From Drechslerella dactyloides (lineage: Eukaryota; Ascomycota; Orbiliomycetes; Orbiliales; Orbiliaceae): a stretch of 64,000 nucleotides of DNA. Shown here one piece after another: positions 49,422-60,699 of this stretch. The notes under the pieces are model-generated. The model ran no database searches and was not told the origin of the DNA. It worked only from the letters and a program-made list of their open reading frames with translations. The position numbers were made by a program, and so were the translations under genes. The first letter of the stretch is position 1. Every line of letters starts with the position of its first letter. The stretch lies in the NCBI GenBank assembly GCA_020064725.1, contig JAGTWJ010000017.1:3100001-3164000 (forward strand), read 5' to 3'.

Positions 49422-50782
49422 CGCAGGTACGCACCGGAAACGTCATATAAATCAGCTAAGCTAAGATGAACGCTAACAGCTCCGGGTCGACGGATACAGC
49501 TATTCATCTACCCCATCAAGTCTCTCCGCGGGTGCAGCGTCACTTCTGCAACGCTCACGGCGCAAGGCCTCGCGTATGACCGGAAATACATGCTCGTCCG
49601 CGTGAATACCGCGCCGGACGACGGTGATTCCAGCGCCGTACACAGCTACGAGAGCCTCCTTATCGGACGGGTTGATGCATTATGTCTCTTCACGACAGCG
49701 TTGGAACCTAACCATGCGGCACCGGAATATTTCCGGGTGACATACAATCATCCCGATGGCGCCACGACGTCTACAGCCGCTCCGGTTGAAGAGGGTACGG
49801 ATGTGCCGCTGTCTGTTGACGTGCCCGTTGCAGCGGACTACAGCGGACTGCAGCAGCTTGACATCGATCTACACGGCTCAGGGTGCGTTGGCTACGATAT
49901 GGGTCTTGAATACGAGGCGTTCTTCACACGCTGGCTGGGCTTCCCGACAAAGCTGGTCTACGTTGGCGACAGCACCCGCGAGGTATTGGGCAACGTGGCG
50001 CCGGGAAAAGCGCATGTTACACAGGAATCTGCAGCAGCGGTAGCGGCGGGTGCACGGTCGTCGTATGCTACGTCTGGGATTACGGCTGTCAGTGGGCTGG
50101 TTGGTGGTATCTGGAGCTGGGCGACAGGAAGCGCTAGCTCTTCGCCATCCGCTGGCGGGAAGACGGATGAGGAGGAGGAGTACAGGATCCACTTTTCGGA
50201 CTGCGCGCCGCTGCTGGTGACGTCGGAAGTCAGCTTGGGTGAGCTGAACAACGGGAAGAAAGCGGTGCCGCTGGACATCACGAAAGCGCGGCCGAACGTC
50301 GTCGTGACACCCTCCCACGACGGTGAGATGGCGGCTTTCGAGGAGGATTTCTGGTCAGAGCTCGTGATTCGAGATGGATCTGCGGACACCGACGGGGAGG
50401 GCACGAGGGTGCTGCTGACTGCGAACTGCGGGAGGTGCAAGAGTCTCAATGTCGACTACGGGACCGGCAAGCAGGTTCCCGTCGCGGACCAGATGCTGAA
50501 GCGGCTGGCGGATATGAAGCGGCGGGTGGACGCGGGTCACGGGTACGCGCCGATATTCGGGCGGTACGGGTTCGTAGAGCACGGTAGCGTCGGGAGGAGC
50601 GTGAGCGTCGGCGATACGGTCGACGTGTCGAGGCGAAACGATGAAAGGACGGTGTTTTGTGAGTATCGCCCGTCCATGAATGCGTTCATGTTGGTGCACG
50701 CACGGGCTAACCGCTGAGCAAATGCCCTCGAACAGTCTGGCCGAGCCCGCCGCCGAAAGAAAAGAACAAAATGCCAAACTAG
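49422..50782 (+). CDS. MOSC-domain protein, mARC-like molybdenum-cofactor enzyme
   Basis: Three exons (49422-49436, 49500-50658, 50736-50782) join in frame to 406 residues. The first exon encodes only MKISQ, and the next starts LFIYPIKSLRGCSV, the start of the MOSC N-terminal beta-barrel domain (with LAYDRKYMLV). The MOSC domain proper lies in the C-terminal half: ITKARPNVVV, FWSELVI, and LLTANCGRCKSLNVD with Cys 315 and 318, where mARC proteins hold the cofactor through a cysteine. The chain ends soon after VFWPSP. mARC-type enzymes reduce N-hydroxylated substrates with cytochrome b5; that role here is by family only. A Gly/Ala/Ser-rich insert (about 185-225) is unusual. No mitochondrial anchor is evident. 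Confidence 0.85.
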
Positions 50783-50890
50783 AGTAGACGTATAGACATC
50801 ATCGTAGACGGCAGCATCCATCCCTCTATTGACGTTTAGAAGTGACAGGCTGCATCCGGTAACAAAAAAAAATTGCAAAAAGAGATTCAA

Positions 50891-51002
50891 GATGCATCAT
50901 TCGGGAGTCGAACCCGAACCTGCCGCTACCGCAAACTGCGCGTACTTCGTCGAAGACTCCACAAATGGAAGGCGGCAATCCTAACCGTTAGACCAATGAT
51001 GC
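50891..51002 (-). tRNA. tRNA-Gly (anticodon UCC) with a 40-nt intron
   Basis: Read on the minus strand, the ends GCATCAT and ATGATGC pair perfectly and are followed by discriminator A. The D-arm has GGTCTAACGGTTAGGAT. The anticodon stem is GCCGC/GCGGC with loop C-T-TCC-A, and the T-arm is TCGGG-TTCGACT-CCCGA. The anticodon is at 50967-50969. Stem pairing only works if 50926-50965 is removed, placing the intron one base 3' of the anticodon, the canonical eukaryotic position. All conserved tRNA positions I could check are present. Confidence 0.93.
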
Positions 51003-51200
51003 TGCGGGAGTGCATTTTCGCTAACTCTTCCCAAACGTCCTCCTTAAACCTTCTCTCAATCGTCTACCGTTATCAAGTATCAACGTGCGTATATAGGTAT
51101 GCAAGCTAGTACTACTAGGTACCCCAGCCTCGAAGCCAGGCGCTATAGGTACCCGGATATTATACGAATGATGTAGCCATGTAGTACATATAGATATAAT

Positions 51201-52272
51201 TCAAGCGGCAACCCGCTGAACGGCAATGGCGCCAATAATCCGCTTCACAGTCTCCAAACTCCGCTCAAGCCACTCATCCTCCGTCTTGCTCGGAATATGA
51301 ATAAACACCGCCCTCGCCGTCGACGGCGGCGTCGAGTCCCTGTCCGACACGGGCTTCGACTCCGGATACTCGCTTTCGTACGTTGCGTCGTAGAGGGACG
51401 CCGCCATGCTGTTGTACAGTATGAATTCGCACAGATATAGCCCTGCGTCGTCGGATACCCGCGGCGGGTCCCAGGAGCTCTCGTCGCCCTGTTCATATAC
51501 AAAATATTCGTCAGCGCTGTCTGTCGTGTCGTACACTGGTATGCTTGGGAGGGTGGTGGGTGGTACGGTCGTACCTTCTCGTCCGCTTTGATCTTTTCCA
51601 GTGTATCGCAGATACCTTTCACGTCGAGACTCGATGCGATTTCCGACACTTCAGGCGGTACTTTCCCCCTCGCTGCACCTTCCGCCGAATGGCCCTCCGG
51701 CCAGTGTCCGTCTACATCCCGTCGGCCGTCCGGGTTGTCGTCCGGTGGGCCGTAGGGGCGTCGGCGCGCGCGGGTTTCGATCTGGTAGTGTTCCCAGGGC
51801 GCGACGCCGATGTGGACGAAGAGGTCGACGCCGGGCAGGTCTTCGTAGAGGGTCGGGATGAGCTTTGTCACCTTGGCGTAGGAGACGGGGACGGCCTCGA
51901 AGTGGGGGATGATGGAGACTTGGAGGTTGGAGGGTATGGCGGCGCCGGCGGGTCCGGCGGCGAGGGAGGTGTATTTCTCGTCGAGGACGGAGGGGAGGTG
52001 GGAGGCGACGTGGTAGGATGCGTTCACATCTATCTTTTCGAACGGCTGAGTGTGTCGTGCAACAAGGTTAGCAGTCGGTTCAGTTCAGGTATATAACGAT
52101 GTGCATGTAGTATTGTAATATAGTGAGAGGGCGGTAGATAAGGAATACGTACCCCGAAGCCGGTCACGTACACCTTGAATATCCGGTGAGGATGGTTGTG
52201 AGGATGGTGCTGGGCACTCGTCTCCGCGTCCGCCGTCTGGCCCGCGCCGCTGGGTATCGTATTCGGCGGCAT
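51201..52272 (-). CDS. Pyroglutamyl-peptidase I (peptidase C15)
   Basis: Three exons (52272-52153, 52045-51575, 51488-51201) join in frame to 292 residues. The conserved start FKVYVTGFG|PFEKIDVNASYHVA spans the first intron and matches the C15 TGFGPF motif. LFVHIGVAPWEHYQIETRARR carries the expected Glu-containing segment, GLYLCEFILYNSM carries the catalytic Cys (about 217), and AVFIHIP carries the catalytic His (about 261). The enzyme removes N-terminal pyroglutamate from peptides in the cytosol. The first ~30 residues are a His/Pro/Ala-rich extension. Between Cys and His there are 43 intervening residues, about twenty more than usual, filled by an acidic Ser/Pro stretch. The substrate-binding core looks intact. 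Confidence 0.9.
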
Positions 52273-53224
52273 TGTATTATATTTCTTGTTGTTACTATCC
52301 GGACCGTAGTTATCGCGAAGGTCGCCTATGCATTCTTCCAAGCTATAGCTATCGTAGCGGGGCTGTCTGTCATCTGTCTGACCGACGCTATACTATATTG
52401 GTGTGAGTGCTATCCCACCGTCGAGTCCGTTTACAGCATCCGTTTAAACCCGAAGTGTTCCCAATACCGCAGGTGGAAATCTGGCCCGCCGGCCTGCGTT
52501 CATATACGCAAGTAAGTAAGTAGGTAACTTCACAGCCTCGTTCAATCTCACGAGCGATTACATTTATTGTCACATCCGACGATAGCCACAAGCCAATCTG
52601 TGAATGTGTATTGTACATCGAGGTGTCGCAAAAAAAATTCCAACGTCTACAACTCGCGCTGTCGGTAATTATCCTGTACTTGTACAGTCACCACACAGGC
52701 CCTTGATACACCAGAAACCACAATAAGTTTATAAAGTGACTGACAGCGTTCAAATTTCTACCCCGAGAGCTCCAAATCGCGCAGGCAAATCTAGCTAGGA
52801 CGTAGGAAACTCTAATAGCGGACGAAATGCGCAAGCAATATACGTATGATGTTACAATCGCGCAGCGGGAACGATAGATATCCGTAGAGAATGGAATACC
52901 AATTTCCGTGAATAAGAATGCTCATAAAAGATGCTATCTGCTGGGATGTAGGCAGGAGTGATAACGACTAAACCATTGGAAAGAAGGAAAAAAAGAGCGA
53001 TTGATCCAAAAGCACAGTCAATTTGAAGAGTAAGACAGCCCAGCAACCAGGTAAAGAAACCAAAAAAAAAAAAGAAAAGCGAGTAACGCCGGCGAACCTT
53101 TGGATATCCATAAAACGTGAGAAGGAAACACAAGCATAAAGTTTGAAAAAAGAGGGCGAGAAAGAAAAACTCCAGCAGACCGTCAGAAACATCTCGATCG
53201 TCTCGACAGATGCTGGCTGGCCCA
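52273..53224. other. Intergenic region between two minus-strand genes
   Basis: No supported gene. It should hold the peptidase promoter and the 3' UTR of the carrier gene. Poly-A tracts near 52627 and 53060 are seen on the plus strand. Confidence 0.55.
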
Positions 53225-54421
53225 CTACCTGGTGAGGACGCCGAGCATGTCCGCAAATAGAAGCGTCATCATAGCATGCGGCGCGATTCTGATAAAGTAC
53301 GTCCCAAACCCACGGTAGAACCGCAGAACACCTTCCTCGCGAACGACCTTCATCGCGCAGTCGGCCATGTTCTTGTACGGCAGTCGTCCGTTCGCATCGC
53401 GAGTCTGTCGCTGCAGTCTGGTCTTGATAAAATCAAACGGCAGGCTGAACGCCGATGCGGCAAAACCGGCGACGCACGAGGCCGCGAAGAACTGCACAGG
53501 GGCCGCCAGGTTAGTCTTCTGGAGCTGCGCCTTGGTCTCGGAGTAGAAGGCGAGCTGGCCGAAGTTCAGGGCCATGGCGCGGATGACGGTGGGCGTCGCG
53601 CCGCCCCAGAGTGCGAAGATTCCCTCGTTGCGGGATATGCGCTTGAGGGCGTCAAAGACGGATCTGTAGTTCTCGCGCTTCTCGAGGGGGCGCAGACCGT
53701 CGCTCTGCATTCGAATCAAGCTGAGGTCGGCTGGGTTTCTGTTTCAACGGTTTACGTCATTAGCATGCTGCTAGTTCGATAGAGGAAGCAATGGAGTCCA
53801 TACCCAAGCAGTGCGCCGAGACCACCGGCTGCCAGGGAAGCAGCTGCACGTTCGCCAAACGTAACCTTGCGGTTCTGCTCCTTGGCTTTCGTCTGGAAGC
53901 TCTCCATGAATGTTCCGAAGAATCCCATGCGGGCGGTAGTGTACCTATAATCCTCTTAGAAAGGTGCTCCAGTTCTGGACAATGCATCCGAGGGAGCTTA
54001 CACGACCTGTCGCAGGACCGCTGCCGAGAGGCCGGAATAGAGATCGAGGACCTTTCCGCGGGCAACGATGTCTCTGGCGACGGAAATCGGTGTGACTTTA
54101 GGGCCGCCGGTGGACTTCATGCCCTCTCCGGCCAGTTGGATCCGGACCTTGATCATATCTGCACGAGCGTAGGGATCTCATTGTCAGCGGGCAAGTACAG
54201 GACGTAGACATCGTCCACTCGCTTCCATATAATTTGGAAATATTCGAGGGTTTGGGGGGTTATATCATACCGACTGGCTGAATGATACAGGAAGCCATGA
54301 CTCCCGCCATGCCGCCGTTGACGAAAGGGAGCACCTTGCGGACCGCCGGCCGATGCAGAAAGTCCGGCTGCGGGTTCGAGAGCAGGTGATCCGAGCTCGA
54401 GGAAACGTGTACTGGCGCCAT
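53225..54421 (-). CDS. Mitochondrial carrier, oxoglutarate/malate type (SLC25A11-like)
   Basis: Four exons (54421-54271, 54158-54002, 53944-53804, 53738-53225) join in frame to 320 residues. Three carrier repeats are visible, each with its signature: QPVDMIKVRIQ, GNPADLSLIRMQ and LPFDFIKTRLQ. The middle PADLSLIRMQSDG form and the GLSAAVLRQVVYTTARMGFF stretch are typical of the oxoglutarate/dicarboxylate subgroup. The protein would exchange 2-oxoglutarate for malate or related dicarboxylates across the inner membrane, supporting redox shuttles. The N-terminus carries a short Ser/Pro-rich lead before VRKVLPFVNGGMAG. Every intron keeps phase and no key residue is missing. A dicarboxylate carrier is the main alternative. 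Confidence 0.92.
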
Positions 54422-57118
54422 TTCGACTATCGTACAATCAAAGCTGTTACGGGTGATATGTGTACAAGGGCAGATGAGGGGGTAATGGATAGGGCGATGA
54501 CGATTGTGACGGCGGAATGAAAGCGAGGCGGTCAGTCGTAGTCGTCAGAAAGCAGTTGGTAAGGCGACCGAGTAGGCAGTCTTAAGCGTCTACGGAGGGT
54601 TCTACTACTAGCTCTCCCAGTCAGCATGCTATACAACATACGAGATGATCCAATCGAATCGCGGGCGACAATCGACGGCGGGGATCCGTTTCCAACGCAG
54701 CGCCCAAGCTTTAAGCTCAAGGTTCGCTGTCCTTATGAATAAAATCACAAGCAAGCAACAGACTGTGCATACAGCCTGAATGCCGGACCGGAACTCGAAG
54801 CGCAGCGTGGGAGGGAGCACTTTGGTCTGGCGGTCGACGGCCGGCCGGCGAGCTGCATGCTAGGCAGCTTGCATGTGCGATGCCCAGCGGCGCATTCGAG
54901 GGCCCTAGGGGAGCCCGGCGGGTGGAGCGGAACGCCGAACAACCGCAATTGTCATCGCAGCGGCAGGCTTACAAACAAGCCGACGACTCGAGCTCGATTC
55001 GGAATCGAATGAAAATGAAATAACGTAAAATGCTCTCGGGCAGAATTCAAAGACGACAAAGCGAAGTTGAATGAAATCGAGCTGGGCTTACTGTGCTGTT
55101 TGTGACGCAACGCGGACCGATTAGACGGCTGGATGTATCTCGAGATCTCGCCCGGACAGAAGACGGCAGATATGATATATGATACCGGTCGCAGCGGGGT
55201 CTGACTCAAAGCTAAAGCAAGAGGATTCGATACTATATCTCCCTCAAAACAATCTTGACGAAACAAGCCCACCGGGCGAGCGAACACCGCCGTATTATAC
55301 TACCTATCGCACACGTTGGGAAATCGCGCAAGCATCCACCGATTCGGAAGAGACTCGAGCGAGCAGGGCTGGCGAGATCCCGAAGTCGAAACCGGCGATG
55401 ATGGCTGGCTGCTCTGTTGGGCGTGGCTCGCACGACTAGCCCGTCCGTCCCTCGTATGCAGCGTTACCCGGCTAGGAGAGTAAATGTGATAGCGGTGTGC
55501 TGCTATCGATGGTGGGAATGCCGGCGATAGACAGTACAGTAGTATTCTAGCGTGCGATGAGATACGATACGATACCGACGGATCTAGCCAAGCTGACGGC
55601 GCAGATAAGGTGTATGTACGAAAAACTCGATGAGCAGTATAGTGCACGTCGACAGGTTGATTAATGTAATTCACGGAGCATGAGCAAGGAAATATCAGTG
55701 CACTACGGGGGGAAGCTTCGATCGAGCGAACCTCGGGAATTCGAATGCAGGTTTCCTGGCCAGACTGTATCGCATTACATAAAAATCGCCTGGTCGACTG
55801 GTCACTTGAAAGCGGTGCCATATAACCGAGGGAAGAAGAGCACCTCAGATCCCGTCCCTTCCCAGCGGTACATTACATTTACATTACTTGAACGTACCGT
55901 CCTTGGTATGCGCACCGGGCGGCACATCCTCAGCTTTCCCCTCATTCGTACGCATGCGTGAACCGTACTTTACATGTGTGTACTGTACTTAATGTACTCT
56001 GCTCACCCGCATGCCGGGCTGGGCGCCTTCCTCTCCTCTCCCGCCCTGTGTCATCCTGCCATCCTGCCATCCTGCCATCCATCCATCCATCCTGTTATCG
56101 AAGCGGTGTGTCTGCAGCAAGTAGCATGCGCATTACGAAATTCCGCTTGGATTCAAGCTGCATGTATGTCACTGCTCCTTTGAGCCGATAGCAGCACCCC
56201 GGCAAAACTAGGCAAGGGCAGCCTGGACGGATGGGCCCCCGGCCATTACGTGTAACTACCTGTTGATTCGGACATGTAGCACCGTCGAATCGAATCTGCG
56301 GGCGAAAACCACCCTGGCTGCATGGGCAGGACAGGGCAGTCGCCTCGCCTGTTTACCCCGCTATTCACTAGGCTGTTTCCGTGCTGAGAGACGGTTGGGA
56401 ATTGTCGCCTGTCATGTTACCTCATTTTCTTTCATGCGCCGTGCTACCATATTCGCTCATGGGAACGAGAAGGACTGGAAGCTAAGGTTGGTGCTTGACG
56501 CTGTCGCTCTCGCAAGTGCGCGCCTGCTTTGTTCGTTCAGCGATCGGGAGTTTCGGCGACTGACCGACGCATTGTTTCGATTTCTAATGCTTGGTCGCAC
56601 TCTCACGAGCGAGCATGTGCGCTCACCGCAAAGCTAGCCGCTTACGGAACTAACGTGCACAAGCTTGTTTTTTCCGGCATCAACATCTCAGACGCGCTGC
56701 ACACGCCTAGAGTTTCGGTGTCGTCACCTTTTTGAATATTGATTTCACCGGCCCGGCCGTTGAGCGGACGGGTTTCATATGTTCGGCATACCGAGCGATT
56801 TTCCTGACTGCTGCGGTTCGGGATTTGGCTGCCGTAATTAATCTCGGGCTGCGATGTGAATCCTACGCGATATCCAGCCGGCCGGCTTCCACGCGGACCG
56901 AAGTTATTCCACATGCTCTGCATTGGCGGAGATACAATACTCCGATGAAACACCCTACGCTACATACACGTTGCTCCATGCGAAACCAAACAAACTTGCA
57001 CATTAAAATGCTACAAAAGAAATAAAAAATAAGAGAAGAAGATAGTGCAATATCATACGGCGAGACCGAGCTTTTCTTACGTGTAGATACTTTCCGTTAT
57101 CTGTAGTATAATATCGTA
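54422..57118. other. Intergenic region between carrier and phospholipase D
   Basis: No supported gene; many short frames on both strands without motifs. It contains the carrier promoter, repeated CGATAC-type sequence near 55560-55580, a CATCCTGC/CATC tandem repeat (56052-56094) and the phospholipase 3' flank. Confidence 0.55.
56052..56094. repeat. CATCCTGC then CATC tandem repeat
   Basis: About three copies of CATCCTGC run directly into about four copies of CATC in non-coding DNA. Confidence 0.75.
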
Positions 57119-60100
57119 TCAGCATGCGATCGACACCACCGTGGGGAAGTATGCGCTCACCTCATTCAGATCCAGCCCCCTCTCAGCCATCTGCTCGTCC
57201 ATTAGGAATTCCACGGGGAACTCAACGAGATGCCCCTTAATCCCGTCCAGCTTCTCTTTAACCTCATCAAGCGGCATATCCGGATCGAACAGATGGCCCG
57301 CCTTAATCCCATCCCTCGGCAGGAACTTGTCGTACTCCTCAAACGTCTTGACCGCATCGTCCGGAATACAATGGAACAAGTCCCGGAACAGCGTCGTATT
57401 GTCGTGCGCCTGCCGCGTCCACGTTTCCCATAGCTCCTCGTTCAGAGGGTCTTCGACCAACTTGGCTGAGTCCGAGTCCGATTCGTCCTCTGGAGAATCG
57501 TAGTCCGTCGTCTCGCCGGGCAGTTTCACGTTCGGGTCGTTCGTTGCGTCGAGCTCCTGCGGCGGGAGGAGGCCGAGGTGTTCGCGCCAGAGGCGGCGTC
57601 GTAGGTGTGCTGCGAAGGAAGCGGCTTGGTGGGGTTTGCCGTCCATTGTCGTTTCGATGGTCGTGTCATCTTCGATGACGATGCTGAGTTCGCTGTCGTG
57701 ATATCCAAGTTGTGACTGTGATTACGATGTCAGTATACCATAGAGCGGCTATGATAGGCATGGCGGCAGACTCACCCGATCGTTGAGGTTGGAACTGCCG
57801 ATGACGGCGACCTTGTCATCCGCAATCAGGACCTGAATACGTATGATCAGTAACTGTCTTATCACGTCTGACCGTATGCAGCTGCTTCTCTTACCTTCGC
57901 GTGAATGTAGCATTGCTCGGTGATAATGTTCTCCTTCTCCAGCTGTTCATCGCCGTGGAAAGACTCGTCGGATGCCTTCTTGCCGCTCTGAAGGGCGTCC
58001 TGTGCGATTGTGTCTCCCGCTGTCCGGTCATGCGAGCTGTCGCTCTTCTCCTCCTGTTTCTCCTCCTGTTTCTCTTCTTGTTTCTCCTCCTCCTTTTCCT
58101 CCTGCTCCCCCGCCTCCGCCTCCTCGAACGTCTCTTTATCTCTCTTCATGTTGTCCTGAACAGTCTTGCTCTTATTGTAGCCCTTGCCGCCAGTCACTCC
58201 GCTCTCGTTCATCTACGCCAGCCAGATACATATTAGCCGCCCATTCTAACACGCGTATTCACTACTAGCCGTGCGATTGCTTGTGGGATGATAATACGTA
58301 CGACTTCATGAGCTTGTGCGTGCTGGACGTCCTCATATTTGACGCCCGTCCGCTCCTCCTTTTTCGTGATCCTCTCCGTCCGGTTCAGACGGTCGTAGGA
58401 GCGTAGGCTGAAGAAAAAGATGTACTGCGTGGGGTCGATTCCTCGGGCCTTCAACTGGCCGCTGATGGAGTGCTCGCCTCGGAACATAGACTTGTACTGG
58501 TAGTCCATGATGGCCCTTTACATTTATTCAATGTCAGCTACTTGAACCACATCAATGTGTATGATATAAGGATATTTTCTGTACCTGGTGCCGTTGGCGC
58601 TCTTTTCTCGGAGATCTCCAGCGAATCCAGGGACGAGTGGTACTAGGACTATCACGCGGAACTTGCGACCCTCCTCGTGAGCTCTCGCGATCGCCTCTAC
58701 TATGGCTGATCCGATGGTGTTGATGATTGGTTTCTGGTGCTCGCCGGTCGCAGTTACTGATACGATATCAATCCAGTCAGCACATCATTCCAGTTTGTCT
58801 CTTACTCATACATAGCGTGCATCGGGGACATACTAAAAAACCTGTAGAGTTTGTTAGCGAATTCTCGGTCGATCGAGGATATGCGGGGAAGGGTGCCTAC
58901 TGATTCTCAATATATACGTAATGTTGCGCCTTTTGAATAATCTCCCTGTACGCATTCTGTATGCTATGCTCGGTCAAGATGCCGTGACTCCAATCCGCAG
59001 AGCTTCGGACCAGCTGCATGTTGATGTTTCCCTGCTTCTTCATGTTTTCTCTATCGAGATCGTGGAGTGGGTGTTTGATGTAGTCGCCGACGGGGAACCG
59101 GGGCCGCTGGACTCCTAGGATGTCTTCGTCTTGGTAGGAGAGCTGCAGCCAGTCGAATTTGCTCTCACGTTTATATTTGTCTGTTGGCATTATAGGGATG
59201 GATGTCAATATATATGTGCAATGGTGGTGTGATTCTTGCGAATTGATTTGGCTCGCAGGCAGATTTACCTCGCTTTGCATGATTCCACGTCTATATATTC
59301 CCGTTAGAGTCGGATATCAAAACGGGGACGTCCAATTGATCATGAGTACCCACCTCTACGAAATGCTGGGCGATGTCGAGGACGCATTCTCCTCGGAGCC
59401 CGAGAGAGACGTCGTGCCACGGCATGCGTCCGTATTCAGTCTTCGATAGCTGATTCTGCTTCCTGCAGTTCTTGTTAGCTATATGCTTCATATAAGATTC
59501 GGTATTCAGGGCATATATACCAATCTTGGACATTTTGGAAATCCATTCTGCAGTAGAGATTTGGTTAGCCATCATCAACGGATACAAATTGTCTTCCGAA
59601 CCGGACCGTAGGGACTTCAACGAACATTCGATTCTATTTCGAGGAACTTGTTAGCCACACTACACCTATATAGACGGGGCAAAAATTTCTGCATCTTACA
59701 TTATTATAATCCTGCCCCGGCCATATCTCTTCTTTGACCGTAGCAGGATGCACATCCGCCAGCGGATGCTGACGCAAATCCCACCGTCCGAAGCAGATAT
59801 CGAGGCCACCGATAAACGCCAACTCGTGGTCAACGACACAATACTTCTCATGATGCGCCTAAATTATACACACCGCAGCTCGTCAGCCCCCTGAATACTC
59901 CTGTAGCCGTTCTATATGGCTAGCGTCCGTCGACCTACCCAGTAGAACGTCATATCGCCTCCCCGGTCGAACACATTATGGTCGGGGTGCCTCATGACTC
60001 TTATGTTTCCATGCCCAGGAGAACCCTTGGGACAAAGTCCCTCGAGGGCGTGCTTGGTATGCTCACTGTTGCAGGTCAAGGCTGCTTCTACCTCCTTGTA

Positions 60101-60699
60101 GACGATGATGTAGATTTTGACGCCGGCTTCAGCTCGACGTTTGAGGATTGTGTCTACACGATCCTCTTCGCTGTAGGCTGGCGGGCGTCTCAAAAACTGG
60201 GTGATGGTAGTCATGAAGGTTAGGTAAATTCGAGAGTAGACACTTGAGGGTGGAACGTACGAGTTCTGGCGAAATCCACCAGTCGGCGATGTATATCACC
60301 TCCTTCGCGCTTTCCAACGCCGTCGCCAGTGCCTATTTCGGACATTAGATATATGTAGATTGTAAAGAATACGTTATATCGTTATAGTCATACCCAAAAG
60401 TAGTCTCTGCCGTCAACGTAGAATTTGGCGACATTGCCAGATCGCCTCGGAGCGAAGCTCTCGAATCTATGCGAATCCGCGATTTCAGACCGCTTGTGGT
60501 CCACCTCCCGTTCGTGTTCCTCGTCATGTCGGTGATTGGGATTCAGGAGATTTCCAAACTTGCCAATCGCGTGCTTGAGCTGGATGATGTCGACCTTTGC
60601 GTGGTGTAGTTTCTGGTGTATCTTCTCGATATGGGGGTGTTTGCCTGTGACGGCCTCGGGATGGCCTGGCTGCGAGTTTGATCTGACTACCTCAGCCAT
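57119..60699 (-). CDS. Phospholipase D with two HKD motifs
   Basis: Fifteen exons (60699-60394, 60332-60261, 60196-59939, 59858-59700, 59633-59626, 59547-59521, 59462-59354, 59290-59269, 59180-58901, 58841-58834, 58756-58585, 58515-58302, 58212-57895, 57832-57776, 57715-57119) join in frame to 868 residues. The first HKD is HEKYCVVDHELAFIGG (His 215, Lys 217, Asp 222). The second is HAKVLIADDKVAVIGSSNLND (His 649, Lys 651, Asp 656). Also present are IYIADWWISPEL, GRMPWHDV and YVYIENQFFITATGEHQKPI. The enzyme hydrolyses phosphatidylcholine to phosphatidic acid. No PX or PH domain is evident, as in the shorter fungal PLDs. Exons 5 and 10 are 8 nt each. An acidic Lys/Glu repeat lies just before the second HKD. 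The C-terminal ~190 residues are acidic. Confidence 0.93.
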
